The notes under the pieces are model-generated. The model was given only the letters and a program-made list of their open reading frames with translations, made no database searches and had not been told where the DNA came from. DNA of 64,000 nucleotides from JAWLBY01 sp041687455 (GTDB lineage Bacteria > Pseudomonadota > Gammaproteobacteria > Xanthomonadales > Xanthomonadaceae): NCBI GenBank assembly GCA_041687455.1, contig JAWLBY010000004.1:186001-250000 (forward strand), read 5' to 3'. This document shows, piece after piece, positions 53,819-62,376 of the stretch. Position 1 is the first letter of the stretch, and every line of letters begins with the position of its first letter. The position numbers and the translations under genes are program-made.

Positions 53819-55042
53819 TCAATGAATCTTCAGCTTTGGTACGGCCGTCACGAACTTGACGTTTCTTACGCGCAGGTAATTCAGCTGCGCAAGCAGTTCG
53901 TCAGTAAGATTCCAGGGAAGAATCAGGCATGTGTCCGGAGGCGCTTCGATCAGCGCCTGCTCGGGCACGATGGGTATCCGGCAACCGGGCATGTGAAGGC
54001 CCTGCTTGTGAGGATTGCGGTCGACCACATATTCGATCAGGTCAGGGCGAACGCCTGCAAAGTTCAACAGCGTATTTCCCTTTGCGGCCGCACCGTAGGC
54101 GACAACGCGCCGCTTCGCCCGGTGCTCTTCGATCAGCAAACTAAGCAGGTCGTTCTTGATCTCGATAGCACTTTGCTGCAGGACATCGTAGCTGGAAGGG
54201 TCGCACAGGCCCGAGAGGCGCTCGCCTTCCATGATGGTGTCGAAGGCGGGCGTTGGGGCGATCGGCGCAGCGTCCGAGCATGCCCAGATCCGCAATGAGC
54301 CGCCGTGCGTGGGAAGGCGCTCGACGTCCCATATCATCAGACCATGTTCGCGCAAGATGCGATCCGCGACATGCAGCGACAGGTAGCTGTAATGCTCGTG
54401 ATAGACGGTATCGAACTGTCGCTCCTGCACGAGTCGTGCAAGGTGCGGGAACTCGATCACGGCCCTGCCATCGTTGCCAAGCAATTCGGCAATCCCTGCA
54501 ACGAAGTCGTTGATATCGGGAACATGCGCCAGGACATTGTTGGCGATCACCAGGTTGGCGTGCCCTCGTTCGGCAACGACCTGCCGCGCCAACGTCAAGC
54601 CGAAAAACTCCATGCGCGTTTCGATGCCTCGCGATATTGACACCTCGGCCGTGCTTTGCGTTGGTTCAATGCCGAGGCATGGAATCCCCCGCGCGAGCAC
54701 GTACTGCAGTAGGTAGCCGTCGTTGGAGGCGAGTTCAACGACGAAACTATCCGTTCCGAGTGACAGCCTGTCGCAGGCTTGCGCCACCAGCGACTCTGCA
54801 TGTCGAAGCCATGATCCCGAGTAGGAGGAGAAGTACGCGTAGTTCGCGTCGAAAATTCCCTCGGGCTGCTGTGGGTGTGCGACTTGCACCAGCAAGCAGT
54901 TGGTACAGATGACCAGTCGCAATGGAATCCAGGATTCGGGCCGCTGAAGTGACGCGGGCGTCAGGTACGCATTGGACAGAGGGGCACTGCCAAGATCGAG
55001 GACCGTGCGTTCTACGGGGTGGCTGCAGAACATGCAGTTCAC
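53819..55042 (-). CDS. NDP-hexose 3-C-methyltransferase (TylC3/NovU type)
   Basis: The 407-residue protein has all three domains of sugar C-methyltransferases: N-terminal zinc-binding Methyltransf_13 (CMFCSHP, LDLGSAPLSNAYL, VICTNCLLVQ), central SAM domain (FVVELASNDGYLLQYV, VYHEHYSYLSL) and C-terminal Methyltransf_14 (VVAYGAAAKGNTLLNFAG). TylC3-type enzymes add methyl to C-3 of a 4-keto sugar nucleotide, leaving a tertiary alcohol. The start is a GTG overlapping the preceding stop; an ATG lies three codons later. Confidence 0.93.
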   Translation of the reverse strand: MNCMFCSHPVERTVLDLGSAPLSNAYLTPASLQRPESWIPLRLVICTNCLLVQVAHPQQPEGIFDANYAYFSSYSGSWLRHAESLVAQACDRLSLGTDSFVVELASNDGYLLQYVLARGIPCLGIEPTQSTAEVSISRGIETRMEFFGLTLARQVVAERGHANLVIANNVLAHVPDINDFVAGIAELLGNDGRAVIEFPHLARLVQERQFDTVYHEHYSYLSLHVADRILREHGLMIWDVERLPTHGGSLRIWACSDAAPIAPTPAFDTIMEGERLSGLCDPSSYDVLQQSAIEIKNDLLSLLIEEHRAKRRVVAYGAAAKGNTLLNFAGVRPDLIEYVVDRNPHKQGLHMPGCRIPIVPEQALIEAPPDTCLILPWNLTDELLAQLNYLRVRNVKFVTAVPKLKIH

Positions 55043-55584
55043 AGGGTTACCCCAATGAATGACTCGGGCACGACTGGGGGGGCTGAACGATCTCGCTCAG
55101 AAATCTCGGTAACTTCGCGCGGCCAGTTGATTCCAAGGCCGGGGTCGGTCGGACAAAGCCGCCGCTCGAACTCGGGCATCCACGGCCTCGAATGCAGGTA
55201 GAGCAGATGTACGTCGTCGGTCAAAGTCTGGAATCCATGCGCGAAACCCTGTGGGATGAATACTTGGTTGTCTTCTTTGAAGTCGAGAACAAAGGAAAAA
55301 GCCCGTAGAAGAGTCGGGGAGCCGGCCCTGACATCCACCGCGACGTCGAAAATCGCGCCCCGCAAGCAACGAATGATCTTCCCCTCCGAAAACGGCGGCA
55401 CTTGGAAGTGCAACCCACGGATCGTACCCTGGCTGGCGGTCGTCGAAATGTTGACCTGGGCCACCTTGAAGTCCAGGCCCTGCCCGCTCAATGCTTCGTG
55501 ACAGAACACTCGCCGAAATGTACCTCGGGAGTCTAGGAAGGGTTCCGTCCTGACCAGCGCTGGGACTCCGGATTGGAAGGTCAT
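55039..55584 (-). CDS. dTDP-4-dehydrorhamnose 3,5-epimerase-like protein (RmlC family)
   Basis: The 181-residue cupin has the RmlC pattern: SRGTFRRVFCHEAL, QVNISTTASQGTIRGLHFQ with the catalytic His, GKIIRCLRGAIFDVAVDVR, and VFIPQGFAHGFQTL. In an operon led by CDP-glucose enzymes it should epimerise C-3, C-5 or both of the 4-keto CDP-sugar. One-position epimerases of this fold are known (for example in mycarose pathways). It overlaps rfbG by one base (TAATG) and the C-methyltransferase by four. Confidence 0.91.
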   Translation of the reverse strand: MTFQSGVPALVRTEPFLDSRGTFRRVFCHEALSGQGLDFKVAQVNISTTASQGTIRGLHFQVPPFSEGKIIRCLRGAIFDVAVDVRAGSPTLLRAFSFVLDFKEDNQVFIPQGFAHGFQTLTDDVHLLYLHSRPWMPEFERRLCPTDPGLGINWPREVTEISERDRSAPPVVPESFIGVTL

Positions 55585-56669
55585 TACTGTACCCAGCGTA
55601 CGCCAGAGGCTTCTGCGTCAACTATGAACTCGCGCAAATCGTTCTCTGAGTTGACATGTCCATGTTCAATGAATTGCTTGTACCACGCTGCCGCTCGGCG
55701 AATCGCAGCCCCTGATCTCCATACTGGTTTCCATCCGAGTTGGCTTCTCGCTTTCGAGGAGTCAAGCTTCAGCACCTCGGACTCCGGGATGCTGGGAGGA
55801 GAGCCAGCGTAGACAAGCTGGAGGGTTGGCCATGTTTCGAGCAGAATCTCGCATGCGCCGCGGACTGCCAGTTCATTCGTATCCTGCGGCCCAAAGTTCC
55901 ACGCGCCCTCCCGATCCTTGCCGTTCAGCAGATCGGCGCTCAGCATGAGGTAACCGCTCAGTGCATCAAGCACGTGCTGCCAGGGACGTACGGCATGTGG
56001 CAGTCGTATGCTAAGGGGCGAGGAACTTGAAACCGCGCGTGCCGCATCGGGTATCAGACGATCGACCGACCAATCTCCTCCGCCGACCACGTTGCCGGCT
56101 CGAGCAGTTGCGAGTCTGGGGCCGCGGCCTCTGGTGTGCACGAGCTGGCGATATGCATCCGTGATGAGTTCGGAACAGGCTTTGGACGTGCTATACGGGT
56201 CAGCCGCGCCGAGTTCAGCAGATTCGTCAAGAGGAAGGTTTGAGGCGCGATAAACCTTGTCGGTAGTGACATTGACAGCAGCGCGTATGCCGTCGATCGA
56301 GCATGCAATGTCGAGAACGTGAGCCGTGCCCATGACATTCGTCCTGAATGTCTCCAGAGGCTGCTCGTAGCTCTGTCTCACCAAAGGTTGGGCTGCCATA
56401 TGGATCAGCAGCTCGGGTCTTGCGTCGGACATGGCGCGCCGCAAATCGTCATAACGTCCAATATCGAGACGTATGTCGTCGATGCCCGAAAGCGCCAGCA
56501 TGTCCCAATGGTTCGGTACTGTCGGAGGCTCGAGCGAGATGCCGATGACCTCCGCGTCCATCGACTTGAGCCATAGGCACAGCCACGAGCCCTTGAATCC
56601 GGTGTGCCCAGTCACCAGCACGCGCCTCCTGCGAAAGCAGCCCCCGAAGCTCACGTCCAGACTTTCCAC
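55584..56669 (-). CDS. rfbG: CDP-glucose 4,6-dehydratase
   Basis: The 361-residue extended SDR has the specific CDP-glucose dehydratase opening RVLVTGHTGFKGSWLCLWL, VNVTTDKVYR with the catalytic Thr-Asp pair, YSTSKACSE with Tyr/Lys, and ATARAGNVVGGGDWSVDRLIPD. It converts CDP-glucose to CDP-4-keto-6-deoxyglucose. It overlaps rfbF by 19 bases, typical of the rfbFG pair in 3,6-dideoxyhexose and related loci. Confidence 0.96.
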   Translation of the reverse strand: MESLDVSFGGCFRRRRVLVTGHTGFKGSWLCLWLKSMDAEVIGISLEPPTVPNHWDMLALSGIDDIRLDIGRYDDLRRAMSDARPELLIHMAAQPLVRQSYEQPLETFRTNVMGTAHVLDIACSIDGIRAAVNVTTDKVYRASNLPLDESAELGAADPYSTSKACSELITDAYRQLVHTRGRGPRLATARAGNVVGGGDWSVDRLIPDAARAVSSSSPLSIRLPHAVRPWQHVLDALSGYLMLSADLLNGKDREGAWNFGPQDTNELAVRGACEILLETWPTLQLVYAGSPPSIPESEVLKLDSSKARSQLGWKPVWRSGAAIRRAAAWYKQFIEHGHVNSENDLREFIVDAEASGVRWVQ

Positions 56670-57421
56670 GGAGCCTCGCCGTCCTGCCAGAGTGCCTCAA
56701 GTTTCAGCTTGTCACGCAAGGTGTCCATCGGCTGCCAGAAGCCCGTGTGTGTGTAAGCGGACAGCTGTCCTCGGCTGGCGAGCACCTCCATCGGACCGCT
56801 CTCCCAGACCGTAGAGTCATCCATGACGAGGTCTACCACGCTCGGCTCGAGAACGAAGAACCCACCATTGATCCAAGCACGATCGCCCATCGGCTTTTCC
56901 TGGAAGCTCGTTATTCGGGGGCCTTGAACGTCAAGAGCACCGAATCTTCCAGGTGGTTGTACGGCGCACACCGTTGCCATAGTGCCATGCTGGCGATGGA
57001 ATGCAATCTCGGCCGCGATGTTCACGTTGGAGAGACCGTCGCCGTACGTGAAGCAAAAGGTTTCGCCATCCAGATACTCCCGTACCCTTCGAAGGCGACC
57101 GCCTGTCTGGGTAGCGTCACCGGTGTCCACCAGCGTAACCTTCCATGGCTCTGCGTGACGGTGATGTACCAGCATTTGATTCGACGAAAGATCGAAGGTT
57201 ACGTCGGACTGGTGCAGGAAATAGTTCGCAAAATATTCTTTCACCATGTACCCTCGGTATCCGAGGCAGATGATGAATTCATTGATGCCGTGATGCGAGT
57301 AAATCTTCAGGATGTGCCACAGAACCGGCTTCCCGCCGATTTCGATCATCGGTTTTGGTCTTACTCCTGTCTCCTCGCTGATTCGGGTTCCCAATCCTCC
57401 CGCCAGAATTACGCAGCGCAT
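56651..57421 (-). CDS. rfbF: glucose-1-phosphate cytidylyltransferase
   Basis: A 256-residue nucleotidyltransferase with the pyrophosphorylase motif VILAGGLGTRISEETGVRPKPMIEIGG, a FTYGDGLSNVNI metal site, and RITSFQEKP. INGGFFVLEPSV and GFWQPMDTLRDKLKLE are specific to RfbF/DdhA. It makes CDP-glucose from CTP and glucose 1-phosphate, the first step of the CDP-sugar route. It is the first gene of the minus-strand operon, with a candidate promoter just upstream. Confidence 0.96.
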   Translation of the reverse strand: MRCVILAGGLGTRISEETGVRPKPMIEIGGKPVLWHILKIYSHHGINEFIICLGYRGYMVKEYFANYFLHQSDVTFDLSSNQMLVHHRHAEPWKVTLVDTGDATQTGGRLRRVREYLDGETFCFTYGDGLSNVNIAAEIAFHRQHGTMATVCAVQPPGRFGALDVQGPRITSFQEKPMGDRAWINGGFFVLEPSVVDLVMDDSTVWESGPMEVLASRGQLSAYTHTGFWQPMDTLRDKLKLEALWQDGEAPWKVWT

Positions 57422-57454
57422 GAGCGACTCTCAGCCTGAATTTCAAGGATGTCA

Positions 57455-57482
57455 GATTAAACGCGCGCAGAAAGTTTTACAA
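57455..57482 (-). promoter_or_regulatory. candidate sigma-70 promoter of the rfbF operon
   Basis: On the minus strand TTGTAA (-35, 57477-57482) and TTAATC (-10, 57455-57460) are 16 bases apart, about 33 bases before the rfbF ATG. The same AT-rich patch contains TACAAT on the plus strand, which could serve the ALG10-like gene. Confidence 0.45.
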
Positions 57483-57568
57483 TTCCCGCGCGAAACGGGC
57501 CGGCCTCGGTCAGTTTGCGTCGCCTGTGGTTGGCAATTCCGCCCCTGCTCGCGCCAGATCGTCACGAC

Positions 57569-58813
57569 ATGAGCACGCGTCGGGAAATTTCACTCGTCCA
57601 GGGTGCCCTGTGGTTGCTGCTGGCGAGCGTCGCCCTCCTGCAGTTGACGCTGCTTGCGAAGGCGCCGCTGATCGGCGACGAAATCGTTCACCGCAACCAG
57701 GCTGTGCGGTTCGCAGTCGGCTACTTCGTGGCCACTCCCGAGATGACCCAGATGCCGGGCTACCATCTGGCCATCGGCATGATGATGCGGGCCGCCAGCG
57801 AGCACTCTGTATTCATCGGCCGAGCGTCGTCGCTCGTGGCGGCGACCCTTGCTGCTCTCGCCTTTATTCGTGTCAGGCGCGCTTTGCATCAGGCGGACGC
57901 GCGCGCTGAACTGACAGCTGGGCAGCTACTGCTGTGCCCGATCATATTTCCGTATATATGGCTTTTCTATACGGATATCCCGGCGCTGGCGGCAACGCTC
58001 TGGGTTTTCTACTTTTCGGTGCTGGGAAAGCACAAACTGGCGGGGCTCGTCGGCCTGCTTGCGATTCTGACCAGACAGGTGAGCGTGGTGTGGGTGGCCC
58101 TGTTCGCCGCAATGCTGCTCTTCGGGGCGGTGCGGCCGTTGTTGGTCGATTGGCCCAAGATGCCGGCGGGGCGGCGATTGCTGGAACTTTGGCCGTATGT
58201 CGCCGTCGGTTTGGCATTTCTGGCGTACTGGTACTGGAATGGTTCGATCTCGTTCTCGACGACCATGGCGTACGCGCATCCCGACTTCAATTTTGGCTCC
58301 AGCAATTTTTTCTTCATGCTGTTCATCATCGGCATCCTCTTTCTGCCGATGCTGCCGGTCTGGCTCGCCCGGTTCGCAGTTGCAGCCAGGCAGCGGCCGC
58401 TCTGGATCGGTCTGCCCGTAGTGCTTTTTGTCGTGTACCACTACACATTCGTGGTGAGTAACCCATACAACTATCTTGAGCCCAACTTCATCATCCGGAA
58501 CCGGGTGCTTATCACCAGTTTCGTGCAGCCATCGGCCTTCATCGCGATGGGTGCGGTTGCCTGCATGGCCGCCTGTGCAATCACTCAGGCCGGAGTAAAT
58601 GCATCCCGAGGAGTTTTTCTCACGGGAGCTACGCTGATCGCACTCGGAGCGTCCGATCTCATCGAGCAAAGGTATTACATCGTCGCTTTGGCGCTCTTTC
58701 TTGCCATGCGGACGCCTGAGTCGAGTCGGCGCGAGCGGCTCCTGTTGACGTACTGGGGCGTCGTTTCGATCGCGCTTTCTGCTGCCGTGATGACGCAGAT
58801 TCTGATGATCTGA
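57569..58813 (+). CDS. ALG10-like GT-C membrane glycosyltransferase
   Basis: This 414-residue protein has about ten hydrophobic helices. Its first loop reads APLIGDEIVHRNQAVRFA followed by PEMTQMPGYHLAIGM, matching the DEIFHIPQAQ...TTLPGLY signature of the DIE2/ALG10 family. A C-terminal SDLIEQRYYIVALALFLAMR resembles ALG10's LLEFRYFI end. ALG10 is the alpha-1,2-glucosyltransferase that uses dolichyl-phosphate glucose in eukaryotes. Bacterial relatives are little studied; here a polyprenyl-phosphate sugar would be the donor. ATG at 57569 is chosen; an in-frame ATG at 57515 gives a poor N-terminus. Confidence 0.8.
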   Translation: MSTRREISLVQGALWLLLASVALLQLTLLAKAPLIGDEIVHRNQAVRFAVGYFVATPEMTQMPGYHLAIGMMMRAASEHSVFIGRASSLVAATLAALAFIRVRRALHQADARAELTAGQLLLCPIIFPYIWLFYTDIPALAATLWVFYFSVLGKHKLAGLVGLLAILTRQVSVVWVALFAAMLLFGAVRPLLVDWPKMPAGRRLLELWPYVAVGLAFLAYWYWNGSISFSTTMAYAHPDFNFGSSNFFFMLFIIGILFLPMLPVWLARFAVAARQRPLWIGLPVVLFVVYHYTFVVSNPYNYLEPNFIIRNRVLITSFVQPSAFIAMGAVACMAACAITQAGVNASRGVFLTGATLIALGASDLIEQRYYIVALALFLAMRTPESSRRERLLLTYWGVVSIALSAAVMTQILMI

Positions 58814-58954
58814 ATGAGCGATCCTCGCGAAAAGGATTGGTTCGCAGCCGGTGCAACCTGGGTGCTGCCGCGTCGTAGCTGATATCCCGCGATGGCCGAA
58901 TGGTTAGTCCGAAGCAGGAATGACCGGGCATCGTGGCGTTTGCCTGAAACCTGA

Positions 58955-60655
58955 TCACTTCACGTCACGAGCGGATCTGTGGACTTGCCCCGTATTTCCC
59001 CAGCCACCGGGAAGTGGACAGGTCGGGTCCGTATTCGTTGTGGCGGCCCGTCGCATATCCACGACGAAGTGGCTGTTGCCGACTCTGCAGTTCTTGTCAA
59101 GGCTCTTGAACAAAAGCGACTCGGTGATGCCCGGTATGTAAACGAGCCGGCGGACGAGGACATGGGCGCTGATCAGATAGAGCTGTGGCCGGGGATTTTC
59201 CCACTCGGCATCCTCGATATAGCGACTGCGTGGCAGCACAACATTCAGTGGCATCGCCGACACGACATCCGCGACGATCAGGTCGTCGTCGGACAATACT
59301 GGCTCGATCTCCTGCCAGGCGAGCGGAAGGGTCTGGCCCCAGTCGATATTGGAGTCGTCGAAACACTTGATCAAACTGATGTTGCGGCACCCCGCGATGC
59401 CGTTCGAATAGGACAGCGGATCGGGTAACGCCGAGATGCCGGCTGCCACGTGCGCTGCGAGGACCAACCCCGCCAGGATCCTGCCGACTCTCGACGAAAC
59501 ACTTGCCGCTGCGACCGCGGCAGCCACGACCGCAAACGGATAGAGCGGCATCATGTAGCGATGTCCGGAACTCGGCGCTCCCCACATGAACGCCGCGAGG
59601 TAGGCGAGCGGAAACACTGAAAGAAAAAGCAGTGGCGAGATCACCTGCTGCTCACCGCGCGCAGCCCGCACTGTGGCGATAGCGGGAGCGGCCAGGACCG
59701 CCGTGAGACCGATCAGCTCGGCTATCGTTGACTTGACCAGAAGAGCGGCAGGGAAATACCAAACGAACGGCTCGGCGGACGAATCGCCGAAGAAATAGAA
59801 CAAGTACCCTTCGGTATGGTTGCGTCCTATCCAACCGAAGCCGTCGACAAGGCTTTCGAGGTCGATCGGTCCGATCAGCAACAACGCCGTTGCGGCGACG
59901 CTGCCCGCCAGCAGCGCTGCCGCCGCCATCAGCCCACTGCGCCACTCGCGTCTGTTTGCGCCGCATGCGGCAACCAGCAGGAGGGTTGCCGCCACTACGA
60001 TCAGGCCACTGTACTTCGACAGGGCCGCCAGGCTCGCCGATGCGCCGGCACCGATGCACGACCGGATGCTTCCGCTCTGCGCCCATTGCCAGACGAGCCA
60101 CGTCGAACCGAGTGCAAAGCATCCGACCGGCAGGTCGGTCAGTACCATCGTCGACCCGGCCAGCATGGTCGGGCTGGTCGCATACAGCAGGGCTGCGCAA
60201 ATGCCAGCCGCACGCCCCGCCAGTTGCCACGCAAAAACGGTACAGATCGCTAGGCCGATGGCGGAAATGGCCAACACGGCAAGCCTCGCCCTGGTCAGGC
60301 GCTCACGGTTGAGCTCGTCACCGGTGCGCAGGACCTCCCGGCCGACATGCCACTGCGCGGCGCTTCGGGTCATCTCCGCTGGCGGTTCGATATCGGGTAG
60401 ATCCTCGCCGATGTCCATTGCGATGCCCGCCAGCCATTTGACCAGCGGTGGGTGCTCCGGATTGAGATAGCTGTCGCCGGCCGTGACGATGCGATACGCC
60501 GCGCCGACATGCGCCACCTCGTCGATCCCGGGGCCGAGGCGCGCGAGCGGTATCCAGGTCAGCGCAGCCAGCAGCGACCAGGCGCCGATCACGACCGCGA
60601 TCGCGGCCCTGTAGCGCCTGGCGTGCAGATGGGAGGGTTGCCTGTCGCTGAGCAT
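58955..60655 (-). CDS. GT39/ArnT-like membrane glycosyltransferase
   Basis: The 566-residue protein has about ten transmembrane helices and the GT-C/PMT signature: first extracytoplasmic loop LGPGIDEVAHVGAAYRI followed by SYLNPEHPPLVKWLAGIAM. After the last helix a soluble domain (about residues 415-566) follows: FDDSNIDWGQTLPLAWQ is a common feature of this class. It likely transfers a sugar from a polyprenyl phosphate donor to a periplasmic acceptor. An earlier TTG start at 60664 is possible. It is divergent from the paralogue pair that follows. Confidence 0.83.
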   Translation of the reverse strand: MLSDRQPSHLHARRYRAAIAVVIGAWSLLAALTWIPLARLGPGIDEVAHVGAAYRIVTAGDSYLNPEHPPLVKWLAGIAMDIGEDLPDIEPPAEMTRSAAQWHVGREVLRTGDELNRERLTRARLAVLAISAIGLAICTVFAWQLAGRAAGICAALLYATSPTMLAGSTMVLTDLPVGCFALGSTWLVWQWAQSGSIRSCIGAGASASLAALSKYSGLIVVAATLLLVAACGANRREWRSGLMAAAALLAGSVAATALLLIGPIDLESLVDGFGWIGRNHTEGYLFYFFGDSSAEPFVWYFPAALLVKSTIAELIGLTAVLAAPAIATVRAARGEQQVISPLLFLSVFPLAYLAAFMWGAPSSGHRYMMPLYPFAVVAAAVAAASVSSRVGRILAGLVLAAHVAAGISALPDPLSYSNGIAGCRNISLIKCFDDSNIDWGQTLPLAWQEIEPVLSDDDLIVADVVSAMPLNVVLPRSRYIEDAEWENPRPQLYLISAHVLVRRLVYIPGITESLLFKSLDKNCRVGNSHFVVDMRRAATTNTDPTCPLPGGWGNTGQVHRSARDVK

Positions 60656-60771
60656 TCTCGTCAATTCCGATGGCGACGGGCATTCGGGCCGATCGCACGT
60701 GGCCTAGTCAAACCGGACATCCACACTGGCATAATCCACGGCTTCTGCAAGGCAGTGCAAGGATCGGCGCT

Positions 60772-62373
60772 TTGGATTCGGGTGCGGCACCACGCCGGAG
60801 GTTCGGTGAACTGACCGGCTTGTTCCTCGTGAGCTTGGTTTCGATCGTGGCGTACGGCTGGATAGCCGTCGGTGGCAAGACCGTGACCGGCTTTTCCGAT
60901 TCGATCGATTACCTGATTCTGGCCGACTTCTATCGATCGGCATTCTTCGGCATCTTTGATCCGGCCGCGATCGATTACTATCGTTCGACGCGCTTTCCGC
61001 CCCTGTTCCCGATGTTTCTGGCCGCCTTTGGCGGCGGCAGCGGCGGACAGCACGTGTCGACTGCGCTCAGCTGTATCACGGCGATGGTTGCCATCCTGAT
61101 GACCTGGTACTGGGCGCGGCGTGCCCTCGGGTCCGGTGCCGTAGCATCGCTGGTCGCCGCCACGCTCGCGCTAAATCCCGGTTTCTTCATGCTGAACCTG
61201 ACGCCGGTGTCGGAGCCGCTCGCAATGATGATGACCCTTGCGGCCCTCATCCTTGCGATGCAGCGAAGGCCGCTCGGCACCACGTTGCTTTCCCTCGCTC
61301 TGGTGGTAGGGGCCTCGACACTGGTTCGGTCGGCGAACATCGCGCTGGTCGCTGCCTTGGTGGCATGGACCTACTTTGCAGCGGGTCGGTCAATACGAAG
61401 CACCTCGTGGGTGGCGCTCGTCTCCGCTGCCCCGATGCTGGCGTGGAGCATATACCGCGCCCAGTTGCCGGGCGCGGAGAGCTATGCGACTGCACTGAAT
61501 GCCGAGTTCATGCTAGCCAAGCTGGGGGGCTGGCCTGAAGCGCTGGTGATGCAGCCCTACCGGCTCGTCATGGCGATGGCTCAGTCGTGGGCGGTGCATC
61601 CTGGCTGGATCGATCTTCTGCTGGCGACCGCATTCGCCGTGCTCGCGTGCGCAGGCACAGTGATACGCCTGCGGGACAATCAGCTGGATGCTTGGCTGAG
61701 CGTGATCTACACCATCATGATCCTGGTGTGGCCGTATCCCGAGGAAATGTGGAGGTTCGTCACCTTCCTGTTGCCGCTGCTGACGGTCGCCGCGATTATC
61801 GCGGTCGCCAGTGTGGCGCGACGCTTGAAGTTCGCCAGGATGCAAGACGTACGTGCCGCGTCACTGCTCGTCCTTGCGCTGACCATCGCCGCAAGCGGCC
61901 CAACCATCCTCGAGTTCGCGCGACGGATGCAAGTGCACGTTCCTGAGGAACTGGTTGGCGAGCAGCGGGAGCAGGTTTTTTTCCGGGCGGGCACCGTCCA
62001 CGATGCTGTCATGTCGGCGGAGTACAGCGGGCGGCTGAGGATTCTCATCGAAGAGGCCGCCGCAATAGTTCCGGTCGACGGCTGCGTTTATTCGGTGATG
62101 CCTCAGCTGGTCTGGCTCCATGCGCGGAGGGCATCGATAAGGTATCAAGTGGAACTGTCGCCTGATCGCCCAATCCGGGAGCAGCTGCCTGCATGCGAAT
62201 TCATGCTGATCGGCTCATTCGGATTCAGCGGGGTGCCCGTGCCGCTGTTCTATCCGAGTGAATTCCTTCATGACGAGGCTGAGCCGTTACTTATGACCTA
62301 CGCACGTGACTCGGAAGAGAAGCCGGTCGCGGTCCTGCTGACATGGAAGGGGGGCAGCGATGGAGTCGAGTAA
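60772..62373 (+). CDS. polytopic GT-C-like membrane protein, paralogue 1
   Basis: The protein has about ten hydrophobic segments, then a C-terminal soluble part of about 130 residues. Early motif GKTVTGFSDSIDYLILADFYR and then YYRSTRFPPLFPMFLAAF are shared with the next gene, as is WPYPEEMWRFVTFLLP. The Asp in GFSDS is a candidate GT-C catalytic residue. The start is set at TTG 60772 (AAGGA eight bases before), which gives 533 residues, exactly the length of the paralogue; an ATG at 60670 would add 34 non-conserved residues and leave only 14 bases to the divergent gene. Substrate unknown. Confidence 0.78.
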   Translation: MDSGAAPRRRFGELTGLFLVSLVSIVAYGWIAVGGKTVTGFSDSIDYLILADFYRSAFFGIFDPAAIDYYRSTRFPPLFPMFLAAFGGGSGGQHVSTALSCITAMVAILMTWYWARRALGSGAVASLVAATLALNPGFFMLNLTPVSEPLAMMMTLAALILAMQRRPLGTTLLSLALVVGASTLVRSANIALVAALVAWTYFAAGRSIRSTSWVALVSAAPMLAWSIYRAQLPGAESYATALNAEFMLAKLGGWPEALVMQPYRLVMAMAQSWAVHPGWIDLLLATAFAVLACAGTVIRLRDNQLDAWLSVIYTIMILVWPYPEEMWRFVTFLLPLLTVAAIIAVASVARRLKFARMQDVRAASLLVLALTIAASGPTILEFARRMQVHVPEELVGEQREQVFFRAGTVHDAVMSAEYSGRLRILIEEAAAIVPVDGCVYSVMPQLVWLHARRASIRYQVELSPDRPIREQLPACEFMLIGSFGFSGVPVPLFYPSEFLHDEAEPLLMTYARDSEEKPVAVLLTWKGGSDGVE

Positions 62374-62376
62374 AGC

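Noticed and set aside
51619..57421. Operon as a standard abequose/paratose/tyvelose (3,6-dideoxyhexose) cluster
   Set aside because: rfbF and rfbG fit, but the 3-dehydrase RfbH and its reductase partner RfbI/AscD are absent, and a C-methyltransferase is present instead.
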